Source: Alteromonas genovensis (GTDB lineage Bacteria > Pseudomonadota > Gammaproteobacteria > Enterobacterales > Alteromonadaceae). From it: 64,000 nucleotides of DNA. Positions 1-9,193 of this stretch are shown in pieces; the first letter of the stretch is position 1, and every line of letters starts with the position of its first letter. The position numbers and the translations under genes are program-made. The stretch lies in contig NZ_JAAAWO010000005.1 in the NCBI RefSeq assembly GCF_010500895.1, positions 248,001 through 312,000 on the forward strand, given 5' to 3'. The notes beneath the pieces are model-generated. The model had not been told where the DNA came from. It was given only the letters and a program-made list of their open reading frames with translations, and did not search any database.

Positions 1-29
1 ATGTCTGTAATAAGACATCGAGCTTTTTT
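1..29 (+). terminator. Possible terminator cut by the window edge
   Basis: ATGTCT (1-6) pairs with AGACAT (13-18) around a 6-nt loop, followed by CG and then a T6 run (24-29). The stem may extend left of the window, so this could end a plus-strand gene lying outside. The stem is only 6 bp as seen here. Confidence 0.4.
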
Positions 30-68
30 GTGTGTATTCGATTAATAAAACAAAAACTAACTTACTGT

Positions 69-806
69 TCAACGAATAGATTCATTAACCTCTGTTAACA
101 CTGCCATGGGATCTGATGCCTGTGTGATAGGTCGCCCCATCACTAAATAGCTCACGCCAGAATTAATAGCGTCAGGTGGCGTCATTACTCGCTTCTGGTC
201 ACCAGCTTGGCTTCCACTAGGCCTTATGCCAGGTGTTACCAGTAAAAAATCATCGTTATGACGTTTGCGCAGAGCAGCTGCTTCTTGCGCTGAGCAAACG
301 ATACCGTCTAAGCCGGCTTTTTCCGTTAACTCTGCCAGTCGCAATACCTGCTGCTCAGGGGTAACGTCATCAATAACACCTGAAAGCTGCTCTTGATCCA
401 TACTGGTTAGCACAGTAACGGCAATCAGTTTAGTGTTAGGGTTGCTACTATTTTCAATGGCAAGCTTTGCTGCCTGCATCATGGGCAGCCCACCAGAGGC
501 ATGAACATTTACCATCCAAACGCCAAGTTCAGCAGCAGCTTTACACGCTTTGGCCACGGTATTGGGGATATCGTGAAATTTTAGATCTAAGAAAACGTCA
601 AACCCTTTACCCACTAAACTCTTAACAAACTCTGGCCCGAATAAAGTAAACATTTCTTTGCCTACTTTGAGTTTACACAAGCTGGGACTTAGCTTATCGA
701 CAAACGCTAATGCGGTGTCTTTGTCGTCATAATCAAGCGCTACAATAACGCGGGGGTTTTGAATAGCTTCATTGGGAATAGCTTCATTGGGAATAGCTTT
801 GGGCAT
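69..806 (-). CDS. pyrF: Orotidine 5'-phosphate decarboxylase
   Basis: 245 aa, the same length as E. coli PyrF. It decarboxylates OMP to UMP, the last step of de novo pyrimidine synthesis in the cytosol. The catalytic DxKxxD element is present (D74, K76, D79 in [10 protein letters not shown]), as are the phosphate-binding TPGIRP segment and a C-terminal GRPIT. The N-terminus carries a five-residue duplication (AIPNE twice) ahead of the first barrel strand PRVIVALDY; it comes from a 15-bp tandem repeat in the DNA. It lies 6 nt after lapB and is probably cotranscribed with lapA-lapB, an arrangement common in gammaproteobacteria. A start inside the repeat is possible because no internal Met follows before the first strand except M1; the start is kept at 806. 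Confidence 0.97.
   Translation of the reverse strand: MPKAIPNEAIPNEAIQNPRVIVALDYDDKDTALAFVDKLSPSLCKLKVGKEMFTLFGPEFVKSLVGKGFDVFLDLKFHDIPNTVAKACKAAAELGVWMVNVHASGGLPMMQAAKLAIENSSNPNTKLIAVTVLTSMDQEQLSGVIDDVTPEQQVLRLAELTEKAGLDGIVCSAQEAAALRKRHNDDFLLVTPGIRPSGSQAGDQKRVMTPPDAINSGVSYLVMGRPITQASDPMAVLTEVNESIR
761..800. repeat. 15-bp tandem duplication in the pyrF 5' end
   Basis: The unit GAATAGCTTCATTGG occurs exactly twice in tandem (761-775, 776-790), followed by a 9-nt partial third copy. It is in frame with pyrF and adds AIPNE repeats to the N-terminus. Confidence 0.9.
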
Positions 807-812
807 AAATCA

Positions 813-1982
813 TTACTCTCCATCTAACCCTTTTATGGGTTTTACTACACCCCATTTCTTACACGATGGGCATAGCCAATACAATTTTCTTCCGGAAAAA
901 CCGCAGCTATTACAGCGATATTTGGGGCGCTGAAGCATTTGTTTTCCAACTAACTCTTTTAATAATCGTAAACTGTCGGCAGTATTCTTATCGCTGAGCT
1001 GGTCGATATAAAGACCCATTAAGGTTTTAAAACCTCGCATGGTAGGACGCTTTCTAAGCTGCTCAATTAAGTACTCACTGGCTTGCGATATCTCACCTTT
1101 TTTCAGCAAAACATCAACCATGGCTAGGTATGACGTAGCACATTCTTGCCAGTGTGCTTCTAAGGTCTTTTCGAAGCTATCCCACTCACCAGTATCTTCG
1201 GCAATTTTTTCTAAACTCGGCACGGCTTCACTAAACCAATTAATATCTCGCTCAGCTACCTGAACAAAATAAGCAGTGGCGTCGGTGTATCGTTTTTGAT
1301 TAAGTGCTAGCTCGCCCAGCATCAGCCAAGGACGCACAGCGTGAGCATCGGCATTAACCGCTTTTTGAAGTAACGTAAGGGCTGCACCCTGACTGTCATT
1401 TTTAAGCTCAACCGTTGCCTGCTCACAATAAAAGTGGGCAAGTCGCTCGCACACATCATCGTTATCGCCGTGACATTCAACCATACGCTCAGCAAGCTCA
1501 ATTGCTCGCTGCCACTCTTTGGTTGTTTGATAAATACTGAAAAGTTGCTGCTGGGCTATGAGGTAGTGTTTTTCACTATTGAGTAACTGGAGAAACGCAT
1601 TTTCTGCCCGTTCTAAAAAGCCTGCCTGTGTGTAATCCTGCCCTAGTTCCCGCAGCGCGTTTTCCCGCTGTGCAGGCTGAAGCTCATCACGACTCACTAG
1701 GTTTTGGTGCACCTTAATTGCGCGGTCTATCTCGCCTCGGTGACGAAAAAAACTGCCCATAGCAATGTGGGTTTCTACCGTGTCGCTATTCACGTTAATC
1801 ATTTTAATTAACGTATCAACGGCTTTGTCAGGTTGGTCTGAAAGAAGGAAGTTAAGGCCTTTGTAATAATGCTTAGACAGTATGCTCGACTGCTTTCTTT
1901 GTGCCTGGCGAACGCTATTGCGCCCCATTATCCAGCCATAACCTGCCGCGACAGGTAAAAGTAAAAACAGCAGCTCTAGCAT
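813..1982 (-). CDS. lapB: LapB, lipopolysaccharide assembly TPR protein
   Basis: 389 aa, the same length as E. coli LapB (YciM). LapB is an inner-membrane anchored adaptor that tunes LPS synthesis by controlling FtsH-mediated LpxC turnover. An N-terminal membrane helix (about residues 1-20, LELLFLLLPVAAGYGWIMG) is followed by tetratricopeptide-type helices and a C-terminal rubredoxin-like zinc knuckle with two CxxC pairs (CNSCGFSG and CPSC, about residues 356-373), all hallmarks of the family. Its ATG overlaps the stop codon of lapA by one base, so translation is probably coupled. Downstream pyrF follows after 6 nt. Confidence 0.96.
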   Translation of the reverse strand: MLELLFLLLPVAAGYGWIMGRNSVRQAQRKQSSILSKHYYKGLNFLLSDQPDKAVDTLIKMINVNSDTVETHIAMGSFFRHRGEIDRAIKVHQNLVSRDELQPAQRENALRELGQDYTQAGFLERAENAFLQLLNSEKHYLIAQQQLFSIYQTTKEWQRAIELAERMVECHGDNDDVCERLAHFYCEQATVELKNDSQGAALTLLQKAVNADAHAVRPWLMLGELALNQKRYTDATAYFVQVAERDINWFSEAVPSLEKIAEDTGEWDSFEKTLEAHWQECATSYLAMVDVLLKKGEISQASEYLIEQLRKRPTMRGFKTLMGLYIDQLSDKNTADSLRLLKELVGKQMLQRPKYRCNSCGFSGRKLYWLCPSCKKWGVVKPIKGLDGE

Positions 1983-2242
1983 TAGTGGTCTTTTTCCAAA
2001 TGCTGCATCTTAGATTGCGCCGACATGAGCTGCACTTTTAAACGCAACCAACTCGCTAGCATAATCAAGATACCAACAATAACTCCTATAGAGAGCGAAA
2101 TAGCGATAAGGGTAGATAACCTAATGTTTGCTTGAGCAATAAGATAATTTACCGTCACTACTCCTTCGTTTTGCGACCCAATAACGAACGCCACCGTTAG
2201 CAGCGCAAGAATGATCAAAAATGATACGATCCCTTTCAACAC
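1982..2242 (-). CDS. lapA: LapA, DUF1049 inner-membrane protein
   Basis: 86 aa with two membrane helices (about residues 4-22 and 44-66) around the conserved QNEGVVTVNYL segment, then a short coiled tail (LKVQLMSAQSKMQHLEKDH). This is the LapA/YciS (DUF1049) family, partner of LapB in LPS assembly at the inner membrane. The start is a GTG at 2242 with AAAGGG four bases upstream; a TTG at the next codon is an equally spaced alternative. One-base overlap with lapB. Confidence 0.93.
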   Translation of the reverse strand: MLKGIVSFLIILALLTVAFVIGSQNEGVVTVNYLIAQANIRLSTLIAISLSIGVIVGILIMLASWLRLKVQLMSAQSKMQHLEKDH

Positions 2243-2299
2243 AAAACCCTTTAATTTGATTTATTGGTAAGAATAACAAAATGGGAAAAAAGATAACAC

Positions 2300-2319
2300 A
2301 AAAAAGCATTACCCAATGC
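2300..2319 (-). terminator. Weak terminator after the PilZ gene
   Basis: On the minus strand GCATT-GGGT-AATGC is followed by T6 (2300-2305). The stem has only 5 bp, so it may be leaky. It would partly separate the PilZ gene from lapA. Confidence 0.4.
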
Positions 2320-2341
2320 AGATAGCAGCGCGGTTTATCGA

Positions 2342-4681
2342 TTAAGCAGGAACAGAATCAGGCTCTTTCAACTCCCGTTTTGCAATTAGGTTGTCGATAA
2401 CGAGATCGTGATGCAGCGCCGACATATTAGTAATAAAAATACAGTGGGTGTACCCTGCTTGCATCGTCTCTAATTTATCGTACATCGCTTTATCGAGTTT
2501 TGATAATTGTGCCAACCGTTTCTTGGTTAACGGCGTGATAGCACCGTGACAGCGAATTGCCGTTACGTCAGTGGAACTCAGCTGAATTTTTCCTTCATCC
2601 AGCTGCTCTTTAATTTGGGTGCGAAGTTTGGAGTACAAAAAGTCTCGCTCTCTAATAAAAACAAGTCTGTTGTCACTTTTGCGAACGCAATGTACTACCA
2701 AATGCTGCTGTATTGACTCTTTAAACATTGCCTCTAGAATTAAAGACTTAGGTTTGGCTTGCCCTTTGTCAGCAAAGAACCCGTGCAAAGGAATAATATT
2801 TTGGGTACGAGAAAAAGGAAATAAGTCATCCGAGTTATCGCTTTGATACACGGTTTTGAGTCTGTCTAACGTAAAGCGATTCATTACACACAGCACTGCC
2901 AGAGAAGGCATATGCCTTACCGCCAACTCCCATATAAACCGATGTGTTAAACGCTGAATACGAGCAATGTCCCTTACTTTAAAATACGCCGTATTTTCTT
3001 CTACAATAATGTCTACATTGGCACTAACCTTGGTTTTTCGACCGGCTTCAGCCAAACATAACCTGATAACGCCAGAGGCAGGCTCAAAATGCACAACCTT
3101 ATATTTTTCATTTTTGATTTTAAGGTCTGGCACAGAAACCCGAATTTCTTTTTGTAATTCGCTGTTTGGCGCAACAATAAGCCGCATACCGCTGGCAGAC
3201 AAATCGGCAACCCGTGCCTCTAAAGACGATAGCAGCCCAATTTTAATTGAGGCTGCTTTATCGATGACGTAACGTGTTTCGTTACGTCTGTCTAAATCCT
3301 CTTCCATTACATAATCAATATGCCAATTGTCACCGCTGGCTTTAAGACTGCTTGATAGTGGTTTGAAGCTACATTTCGCACTTAAGGTTAAATTACCAAT
3401 ATAACCAGAGACATCTTTACAATAGAGGACATGAGAAATGTTATCGAGCTGCTCAAATTCTTTGCTGGCAATATCATGTATGGCGAAGGCTTTTTGCTTA
3501 TCTGTTCGCGTCACAACATCAAGGCGGCAGTGACTGCATATGAAATCATCGTTCTTCGCCAACAGGTAAACCAGCGCGTTTAACTGGCCCATTTCCACCA
3601 GTTGCCTATGGGTAGCTGTAATTTTTACCGTGGCATTTTTGGTTTTCATTGTACCGTGAAAGACGAACGCTTCATTGTATTTCAATAGCTCCTTGGCAAG
3701 AGCATCAAAAAACGGTTTATCTTGTAAGCTGCTAAGTAACTTTTCAGCTTTGTTGTGCTCAACATTGGCTTTTGTAAAAAGCGCTATTGTTGGCTTAAGT
3801 GACTTTTTATGGGCAGATAAGTAAACGGGTAGCCAGGGGCTATTTTCCAAAATTCTATCGCGCTCTAATTCTTGCATGGCGCGCTCTATCTCTAAATCCC
3901 TTTGCAAAGGCTGCCTGTAAGCGGTGACCTTCACATAGCGTCTTAGATTAGTTAAGAACTCAGGCTCGATATCATCAGGAAATACAAAGAATGACTCATA
4001 TTTCCCAAGGTGCTTATTATATTTTACCGCTTGAAGGTTAAACGCTATGTCTGTGGGTTCTTTGGTTAAGCCAGCTACTTCAGGTAACGTAAACGTTATA
4101 GTATCGCCTGTGGTTACGTTTGGAGGGCGCTTCGTTTCTACCACCATACCAAGGTGAGAAAAAGCACTCACACTGCAGTGCCTTCCCTTTTCAAATTCTG
4201 GAGAGCTTACGGTAAAATTAGGTCTTATTGCGATGTCGTCACCAAAATCGATGTCAGTAAAAGACTGACTCTCAATATTGAAAGCATCCACGATTTTTTT
4301 AAACTGGTCTTTCTTAATCTGGTTCTGATAGAAATCAGAGTTCATTACCGATTCAAAGACGCCGACGGTGTATCTGTCTTGATAAAGCGAGGTTTCGCTT
4401 TTGAGGATCTTTGCCCCCACTTTATCTAAACGCATTTGAATGCCGAAGTGTTTAAACTTCATCACCGGAAAGTGTGCAAAGGCGGAATTATCAGCGGGCG
4501 CGTCTGTAAGAGAGGTAAGCCTAACGACTTCCTCCTTTACTACTTTTCGAACAGCACTTGGTAAGCGTTTGGAAAACTTATTAATTCCCTCTAACAAACG
4601 ATTTTGCTGTTCATAGGGGATAAGTGCACGAATTAGCGGCTGGTATTGTTTTATTATTGCTTGTTCTTCGCCGGCTGACAT
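2342..4681 (-). CDS. Large PilZ-domain protein (candidate c-di-GMP receptor)
   Basis: 779 aa, far longer than a single PilZ domain (about 100 aa). The c-di-GMP binding signature is present: RRNETR (about residues 463-468, the RxxxR element) followed by DLSASG (about residues 491-496, the D/NxSxxG element). The N-terminal 450 residues include a beta-rich segment (about 150-270) that resembles a degenerate PilZ or YcgR-N-like domain, but I cannot identify it. The C-terminal third (TRHMP.., MNRFTLDR..) is unassigned. No signal peptide or membrane helix is seen, so it is probably cytosolic. It sits between ihfB and lapA with its own promoter and an upstream palindrome, and weak hairpins on both sides. 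Function unknown beyond likely c-di-GMP sensing. Confidence 0.85.
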   Translation of the reverse strand: MSAGEEQAIIKQYQPLIRALIPYEQQNRLLEGINKFSKRLPSAVRKVVKEEVVRLTSLTDAPADNSAFAHFPVMKFKHFGIQMRLDKVGAKILKSETSLYQDRYTVGVFESVMNSDFYQNQIKKDQFKKIVDAFNIESQSFTDIDFGDDIAIRPNFTVSSPEFEKGRHCSVSAFSHLGMVVETKRPPNVTTGDTITFTLPEVAGLTKEPTDIAFNLQAVKYNKHLGKYESFFVFPDDIEPEFLTNLRRYVKVTAYRQPLQRDLEIERAMQELERDRILENSPWLPVYLSAHKKSLKPTIALFTKANVEHNKAEKLLSSLQDKPFFDALAKELLKYNEAFVFHGTMKTKNATVKITATHRQLVEMGQLNALVYLLAKNDDFICSHCRLDVVTRTDKQKAFAIHDIASKEFEQLDNISHVLYCKDVSGYIGNLTLSAKCSFKPLSSSLKASGDNWHIDYVMEEDLDRRNETRYVIDKAASIKIGLLSSLEARVADLSASGMRLIVAPNSELQKEIRVSVPDLKIKNEKYKVVHFEPASGVIRLCLAEAGRKTKVSANVDIIVEENTAYFKVRDIARIQRLTHRFIWELAVRHMPSLAVLCVMNRFTLDRLKTVYQSDNSDDLFPFSRTQNIIPLHGFFADKGQAKPKSLILEAMFKESIQQHLVVHCVRKSDNRLVFIRERDFLYSKLRTQIKEQLDEGKIQLSSTDVTAIRCHGAITPLTKKRLAQLSKLDKAMYDKLETMQAGYTHCIFITNMSALHHDLVIDNLIAKRELKEPDSVPA

Positions 4682-4715
4682 TACTTCAATTAAAACCGTT
4701 TATTCTTATCACGAC

Positions 4716-4745
4716 AATATATAACTGTCTTTAAGTAAGGGTCAA
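4716..4745 (-). promoter_or_regulatory. Promoter of the PilZ gene
   Basis: On the minus strand TTGACC (4745-4740) is followed after 18 bp by TATATT (4721-4716). Each hexamer matches the sigma-70 consensus at 5 of 6 positions. The start codon is 35 bases downstream of the -10 hexamer. Confidence 0.55.
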
Positions 4746-4765
4746 TAGTTATTAGCGGCAAGTAC

Positions 4766-4787
4766 TACGTATAAAAAAATATACGTA
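4766..4787. promoter_or_regulatory. Palindromic operator candidate upstream of the PilZ promoter
   Basis: TACGTATA (4766-4773) and TATACGTA (4780-4787) form a perfect 8-bp inverted repeat around six A residues. It begins about 20 bp upstream of the -35 hexamer, a position typical for an activator. The bound factor is unknown. Confidence 0.45.
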
Positions 4788-4840
4788 TTAATTATGAGAT
4801 TTTAACGGAATGTTATAGAGAATTGGGAAAGCAGACACAA

Positions 4841-4865
4841 AAAAGCCGCTAAAAAAGCGGCTTTT
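4841..4865 (-). terminator. Rho-independent terminator of ihfB
   Basis: A perfect 10-bp stem, AAAAGCCGCT (4841-4850) with AGCGGCTTTT (4856-4865) around five A residues, lies directly after the ihfB stop. On the minus strand it is followed by a T-rich tail. Confidence 0.88.
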
Positions 4866-4870
4866 ATAAT

Positions 4871-5158
4871 TTATGCTATTGAGGCATCAACTCGTTCGCG
4901 AAGTTCTTTTCCTGGCTTAAAGTGCGGTACATATTTACCGTCTAGCTTCACAGTTTCGCCCGTTTTAGGATTTCTACCTACGCGTGGTGCGCGATAGTGC
5001 AGTGAGAAACTGCCAAAACCTCGAATTTCTATACGCTCGCCCTTTTGAAGGGTTTGTGCCATTTGTTCGAGAAGCTCTTTGATAGCCAGTTCTAGTTCTT
5101 TCGCTGGAACCTGACGCGCTTGATCCGCGAGCCGTTCAATTAATTCAGACTTGGTCAT
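4871..5158 (-). CDS. ihfB: Integration host factor subunit beta
   Basis: 95 aa DNA-bending protein of the HU/IHF family; it pairs with IHF-alpha, which is not in this window. It begins [10 protein letters not shown] like other IHF-beta proteins and has the arm motif [10 protein letters not shown] and the C-terminal [17 protein letters not shown] six codons upstream is open, but GAGG lies six bases before the ATG at 5158 and the family length fits, so the ATG is chosen. A 10-bp palindrome TGTTTAAACA (5183-5192) lies just upstream. It follows rpsA by 76 nt, as in many gammaproteobacteria. Confidence 0.97.
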   Translation of the reverse strand: MTKSELIERLADQARQVPAKELELAIKELLEQMAQTLQKGERIEIRGFGSFSLHYRAPRVGRNPKTGETVKLDGKYVPHFKPGKELRERVDASIA

Positions 5159-5205
5159 ACTTAACCTCGTTGTCACTATTATTGTTTAAACAGCTATCGC
5201 GAATT

Positions 5206-5225
5206 GGGTGCGCCTAAGCACACCC
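5206..5225 (-). other. Intercistronic hairpin between rpsA and ihfB
   Basis: GGGTGCGC (5206-5213) pairs with GCACACCC (5218-5225) with one G-U and a 4-nt loop, directly after the rpsA stop. No T-run follows, so it is more likely an mRNA-stabilising or partial attenuating hairpin than a full terminator. Confidence 0.45.
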
Positions 5226-5234
5226 ACAAAAACA

Positions 5235-6905
5235 TTACTCGCCTTTAGCAGCTTTGAATGCTTCTGCCATCGCGCTAGCAAAACCAGCATCATCTTGCTG
5301 ATTAACCTTCTCGATAGCTTCTTTTTCGTCAGCCTGATCTTTCGCTCTTACAGATAGGTTAACAGTACGGTTCTTACGGTCAACGCCCATAAATTTCGCT
5401 TCAATGCTATCACCAACTTTCGCTACTTCAGTTGCGTCTTCTACACGCTCAACAGCAATATCTGCAACGCGGATATAACCGTCAACTTCTTCAGCTAGGT
5501 TTACAGTAACGCCTTTCGCTTCAACTTCAGTTACTGTACCAACAACGATAGCACCTTTCTTGTTATCTGTCAGATACTTGTTGAACGGGTCTTCTTCAAT
5601 TTGCTTAACGCCTAGAGAGATACGCTCACGCTCTGGGTCAACCTGAAGAACAACAGCAGAGATTTCGTCGCCTTTCTTATAGTCACGAACTGCGTCTTCA
5701 CCAGACTTGTTCCAGCTAATGTCAGAAAGGTGAACTAGACCGTCGATGCCGCCGTCAAGACCGATGAAGATACCGAAGTCAGTGATAGACTTGATCTTAC
5801 CAGATACTTTGTCGCCTTTTTCGTGCGATTCAGCAAACGTTTCCCAAGGATTAGCAATACATTGCTTAAGACCTAGAGAAATACGACGACGCTCTTCGTC
5901 AATTTCAAGAACCATAACATCTACTGTATCACCAAGGTTAACAACCTTAGATGGGTGGATATTTTTGTTAGTCCAATCCATTTCAGAAACGTGAACAAGA
6001 CCTTCAACGCCGTCTTCGATTTCTACGAAACAGCCGTAGTCAGTTAGGTTAGTAACCTGACCGTTGATCTTAGTTCCTTCAGGGTAACGTGAAGCAATTT
6101 CTTGCCATGGATCGTTGCCCATTTGCTTCATACCAAGAGAAACACGCTGCTTCTCTTTGTCGAACTTAAGAACTTTAACGTTGATTTCATCGCCAACATT
6201 TACGATTTCACTTGGGTGCTTAACGCGCTTCCAAGCCATATCTGTAATGTGTAGAAGACCGTCTACGCCACCAAGGTCAACGAACGCACCGTAATCAGTA
6301 AGGTTCTTAACGATACCTTTGATTTCGTGGCCTTCTTCAAGGTTAGCAAGAAGAGTCTCGCGCTCTGCGCTGCTTTCTGCTTCAATAACTGCACGACGAG
6401 AAACAACAACGTTGTTGCGTTTTGCATCAAGCTTGATAACTTTAAATTCAAGCTCTTTGCCTTCAAGGTGAGTTGTGTCACGTACTGGACGTACATCAAC
6501 CAATGAACCTGGAAGGAACGCGCGTACACTGTTTACTTCAACAGTGAAACCGCCTTTAACTTTACCGTTGATAACGCCCTTAATAGTAACTTTATCATCG
6601 TAAGCTTTTTCCAGCTCAACCCATGCTTCGTGACGCTTCGCTTTTTCGCGAGAAAGAATAGTTTCACCGAAACCATCTTCTACTGCATCTAGTGCAACAT
6701 CTACTTCGTCACCGATAGCGATTTCTAATTCGCCTTCAGCATTTTTAAATTGGTCTGCTGGGATAGCACTTTCTGATTTCAAGCCCGCATCAACAAGAAC
6801 GATGTCTTTGTCGATAGAAACAACAGTACCTTTTACAATTGAACCAGGACGTGTTTCTAGTTCTTGTAAGCTTTCTTCAAAAAGTTGTGCAAAATTTTCA
6901 GTCAT
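5235..6905 (-). CDS. rpsA: 30S ribosomal protein S1
   Basis: 556 aa, the usual length for gammaproteobacterial S1, built of six S1 OB-fold repeats; the typical [16 protein letters not shown] and [17 protein letters not shown] segments are visible. S1 brings mRNA to the 30S subunit and unfolds it. It lies between cmk and ihfB, the classic order. No strong Shine-Dalgarno sequence precedes the ATG (only GAG), as is known for S1 genes that are translationally autoregulated. The 121-nt upstream gap holds three GGA motifs on the minus strand, reminiscent of the E. coli rpsA leader. Confidence 0.98.
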   Translation of the reverse strand: MTENFAQLFEESLQELETRPGSIVKGTVVSIDKDIVLVDAGLKSESAIPADQFKNAEGELEIAIGDEVDVALDAVEDGFGETILSREKAKRHEAWVELEKAYDDKVTIKGVINGKVKGGFTVEVNSVRAFLPGSLVDVRPVRDTTHLEGKELEFKVIKLDAKRNNVVVSRRAVIEAESSAERETLLANLEEGHEIKGIVKNLTDYGAFVDLGGVDGLLHITDMAWKRVKHPSEIVNVGDEINVKVLKFDKEKQRVSLGMKQMGNDPWQEIASRYPEGTKINGQVTNLTDYGCFVEIEDGVEGLVHVSEMDWTNKNIHPSKVVNLGDTVDVMVLEIDEERRRISLGLKQCIANPWETFAESHEKGDKVSGKIKSITDFGIFIGLDGGIDGLVHLSDISWNKSGEDAVRDYKKGDEISAVVLQVDPERERISLGVKQIEEDPFNKYLTDNKKGAIVVGTVTEVEAKGVTVNLAEEVDGYIRVADIAVERVEDATEVAKVGDSIEAKFMGVDRKNRTVNLSVRAKDQADEKEAIEKVNQQDDAGFASAMAEAFKAAKGE

Positions 6906-7026
6906 AAGTCTCAGATAACTTTTAAGTTGATATCCACGCTTCTAATCCGGATAACGCGGGGTTATTAAAAAAATCGCCGCCACTTCCTGTTGCAGCTCTG
7001 CTCTGAACGTATTTTGCCCCACGCGA

Positions 7027-7698
7027 TTAACGTCGTGAGGAAATAATATCCATCGCTTTTTCAAAGACTTGGTCTATATCCAAGTCTGTCGAATCTATAA
7101 TTACAGCATCTTCTGCCGGTACCAAAGGTGCAACCGTGCGCTGTGTATCGCGCTCGTCTCTCGCCTTGATATCGGTTAAAAGGCGCGCAATATTAACATC
7201 CATGCCCTTTGCTTTCAACTGGCTATAGCGTCGCTCTGCGCGCGCTTCAGCGCTTGCTGTAAGAAATATCTTTACCTGTGCATCAGGGAACACCACTGTG
7301 CCCATATCGCGACCGTCAGCAACGAGCCCTGGCGACTGCTGAAAAGCGCGCTGCCTGCGCAATAACGCTTCGCGCACTCTTGGTAGTGCAGCAATCTTTG
7401 ACGCTACAGCGCCCACTTCTTCAGTGCGGATGTCGTCAGTAACATCTTCGCCTTCCAAAATAATGCGGGTCGCATCTTGGCTCGTCTCGAAACTAACGTC
7501 GAGCCCTGTTGCAAGGGGAACAACACATTCTTCATCATCACACGGGAGGTCGTGGTGAAGTGCAGCAACGGCTAGAACGCGATAAATTGCGCCGCTATCT
7601 AGAAAATGCCACTCTAACTTTTTGGCTAATAAGCTACTTAGTGTACCTTTACCAGCACCACTTGGGCCGTCGACCGTGACTACGGGTGTGGAATGCAT
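7027..7698 (-). CDS. cmk: Cytidylate kinase
   Basis: 223 aa. It phosphorylates CMP and dCMP with ATP in nucleotide salvage. The N-terminal P-loop GPSGAGKGT and the [16 protein letters not shown] segment with the following RAERRYSQL identify Cmk. An upstream sigma-70-like promoter with a perfect TATAAT is seen at 7739-7766. GGAG lies just upstream of the ATG. Confidence 0.97.
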   Translation of the reverse strand: MHSTPVVTVDGPSGAGKGTLSSLLAKKLEWHFLDSGAIYRVLAVAALHHDLPCDDEECVVPLATGLDVSFETSQDATRIILEGEDVTDDIRTEEVGAVASKIAALPRVREALLRRQRAFQQSPGLVADGRDMGTVVFPDAQVKIFLTASAEARAERRYSQLKAKGMDVNIARLLTDIKARDERDTQRTVAPLVPAEDAVIIDSTDLDIDQVFEKAMDIISSRR

Positions 7699-7738
7699 AC
7701 CTGCTCCATATTTTTAAAATTGCTAAAAATCGCGCGTA

Positions 7739-7766
7739 ATTATACGCTTTAACACGAGATTAGCAA
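7739..7766 (-). promoter_or_regulatory. Promoter upstream of cmk-rpsA
   Basis: On the minus strand TTGCTA (7766-7761) is followed after 16 bp by a perfect TATAAT (7744-7739). The cmk ATG is 41 bases downstream. It would drive cmk and possibly rpsA. Confidence 0.5.
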
Positions 7767-7884
7767 TGGCGTCAGTACATGCACGCCGCACAGTTAATCG
7801 CTAACGTTGATATGTATCACGTTATTGATGTTGTGAAATCGCTCTAGGTAGCTCTAGGAACTAGCTGATTACTGGCCTTAGCGT

Positions 7885-9174
7885 CTACGATTTTTCAGAG
7901 AAAAGCGTTTTAAACCGAGTAAAGTAGTCTGGGAACGTCTTACGGGTGCACCCCGGATCGTTAATGGTTACCGGCGTATCACTTAATGCGACAAGGGAAA
8001 AGCACATGGCAATTCTGTGATCGTTGTACGTGTCTATTTCTACATGTTTCAAACTATCAGTGGGCCATACTTTTATGTAATCGTGCCCTTCTTCTACCTC
8101 AGCACCTACTTTCTTTAGTTCGGTGGCCATTGCGTGAAGCCTGTCGGTTTCTTTAACTCGCCAGTTATAAATATTTGTCATGGTAGTTGGACCCTCAGCA
8201 AAAAGTGCCGTGGTTGCAATCGTCATGGCAGCATCGGGAATATGATTCATATCCATCGATATACCTTTTAAAGGTGCCCCCGTGACTTCCACGTATTCAT
8301 CATGCCAAGTAACAGTCGCCCCCATAGCCTCGAGAACATCTGCAAAGCGGATATCACCTTGAATGCTATTTTGGCCAATACCGGTTACGCGTACCGTGCC
8401 GCCTTTAATAGCACCGGCTGCAAGAAAGTAAGAAGCAGATGACGCATCGCCCTCAACCATAAACTTACCTGGAGACATGTATTTTGCGTCACCCGATATT
8501 GTAAACGTTTGATAGTTGTCGTTACTCACATGCACGCCAAACTTAGCCATAGTGTCCAAGGTAATATCGATGTATGGCTTAGAAACCAGCTCGCCTTTAA
8601 TTCGGATAATAACATCGTCGCTAAATAAAGGAGCAGCCATCAATAGCGCAGTTAGAAACTGACTAGACACACTGCCATCCACCGACATTTCACCGCCGGC
8701 TAATGTTTTACCCTTGATATGAAGCGGCGGAAAGCCGTCGTTCTTTAGATAAGTAATATCGGCACCGGCTTCTCGTAACCCATCGACTAAGTCCGCGATG
8801 GGTCGCTCTTCCATACGAGGCTCACCGGTAAGGATTGTATTTACTTTACTGACTGCTAATGCAGCACACAAAGGGCGCATTGCCGTTCCTGCATTACCTA
8901 AAAATAACTCTTGGGACGCCGCTACATCAAAAGCACCGCCATTACCCGTTACTACACATTGGGTTTTATCTTCACTTAACGTGTAGCTCACGCCAAGTTG
9001 AGTCAACGCCGTAAGCATGTGAGAAATATCATCACTATCAAGCAGGTTGGTCAGTTCAGTGTCACCCTCTGCTAGCGCCGCAAGGAGCAGAGCCCTATTT
9101 GACAGGCTTTTCGAACCAGGTACATTGACCTCTCCCGATACTTTTGCAATCGGTTCTAATGTTAACTGTTCCAT
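7885..9174 (-). CDS. aroA: EPSP synthase (3-phosphoshikimate 1-carboxyvinyltransferase)
   Basis: 429 aa; it joins shikimate-3-phosphate and PEP in the shikimate pathway. K22, S23 and R27 (PGSKSLSNR) and the class I segment [13 protein letters not shown], which carries the glyphosate-contacting glycine, are present. An upstream in-frame ATG at 9201 would overlap the serC stop region and add nine residues not seen in E. coli AroA; the start at 9174 matches MESLTLQPIA of E. coli and has AAGGA in range. It follows serC by 19 nt, the conserved serC-aroA pair. Confidence 0.96.
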   Translation of the reverse strand: MEQLTLEPIAKVSGEVNVPGSKSLSNRALLLAALAEGDTELTNLLDSDDISHMLTALTQLGVSYTLSEDKTQCVVTGNGGAFDVAASQELFLGNAGTAMRPLCAALAVSKVNTILTGEPRMEERPIADLVDGLREAGADITYLKNDGFPPLHIKGKTLAGGEMSVDGSVSSQFLTALLMAAPLFSDDVIIRIKGELVSKPYIDITLDTMAKFGVHVSNDNYQTFTISGDAKYMSPGKFMVEGDASSASYFLAAGAIKGGTVRVTGIGQNSIQGDIRFADVLEAMGATVTWHDEYVEVTGAPLKGISMDMNHIPDAAMTIATTALFAEGPTTMTNIYNWRVKETDRLHAMATELKKVGAEVEEGHDYIKVWPTDSLKHVEIDTYNDHRIAMCFSLVALSDTPVTINDPGCTRKTFPDYFTRFKTLFSEKS

Positions 9175-9193
9175 CTTCTTGTCTATTCCTTTC

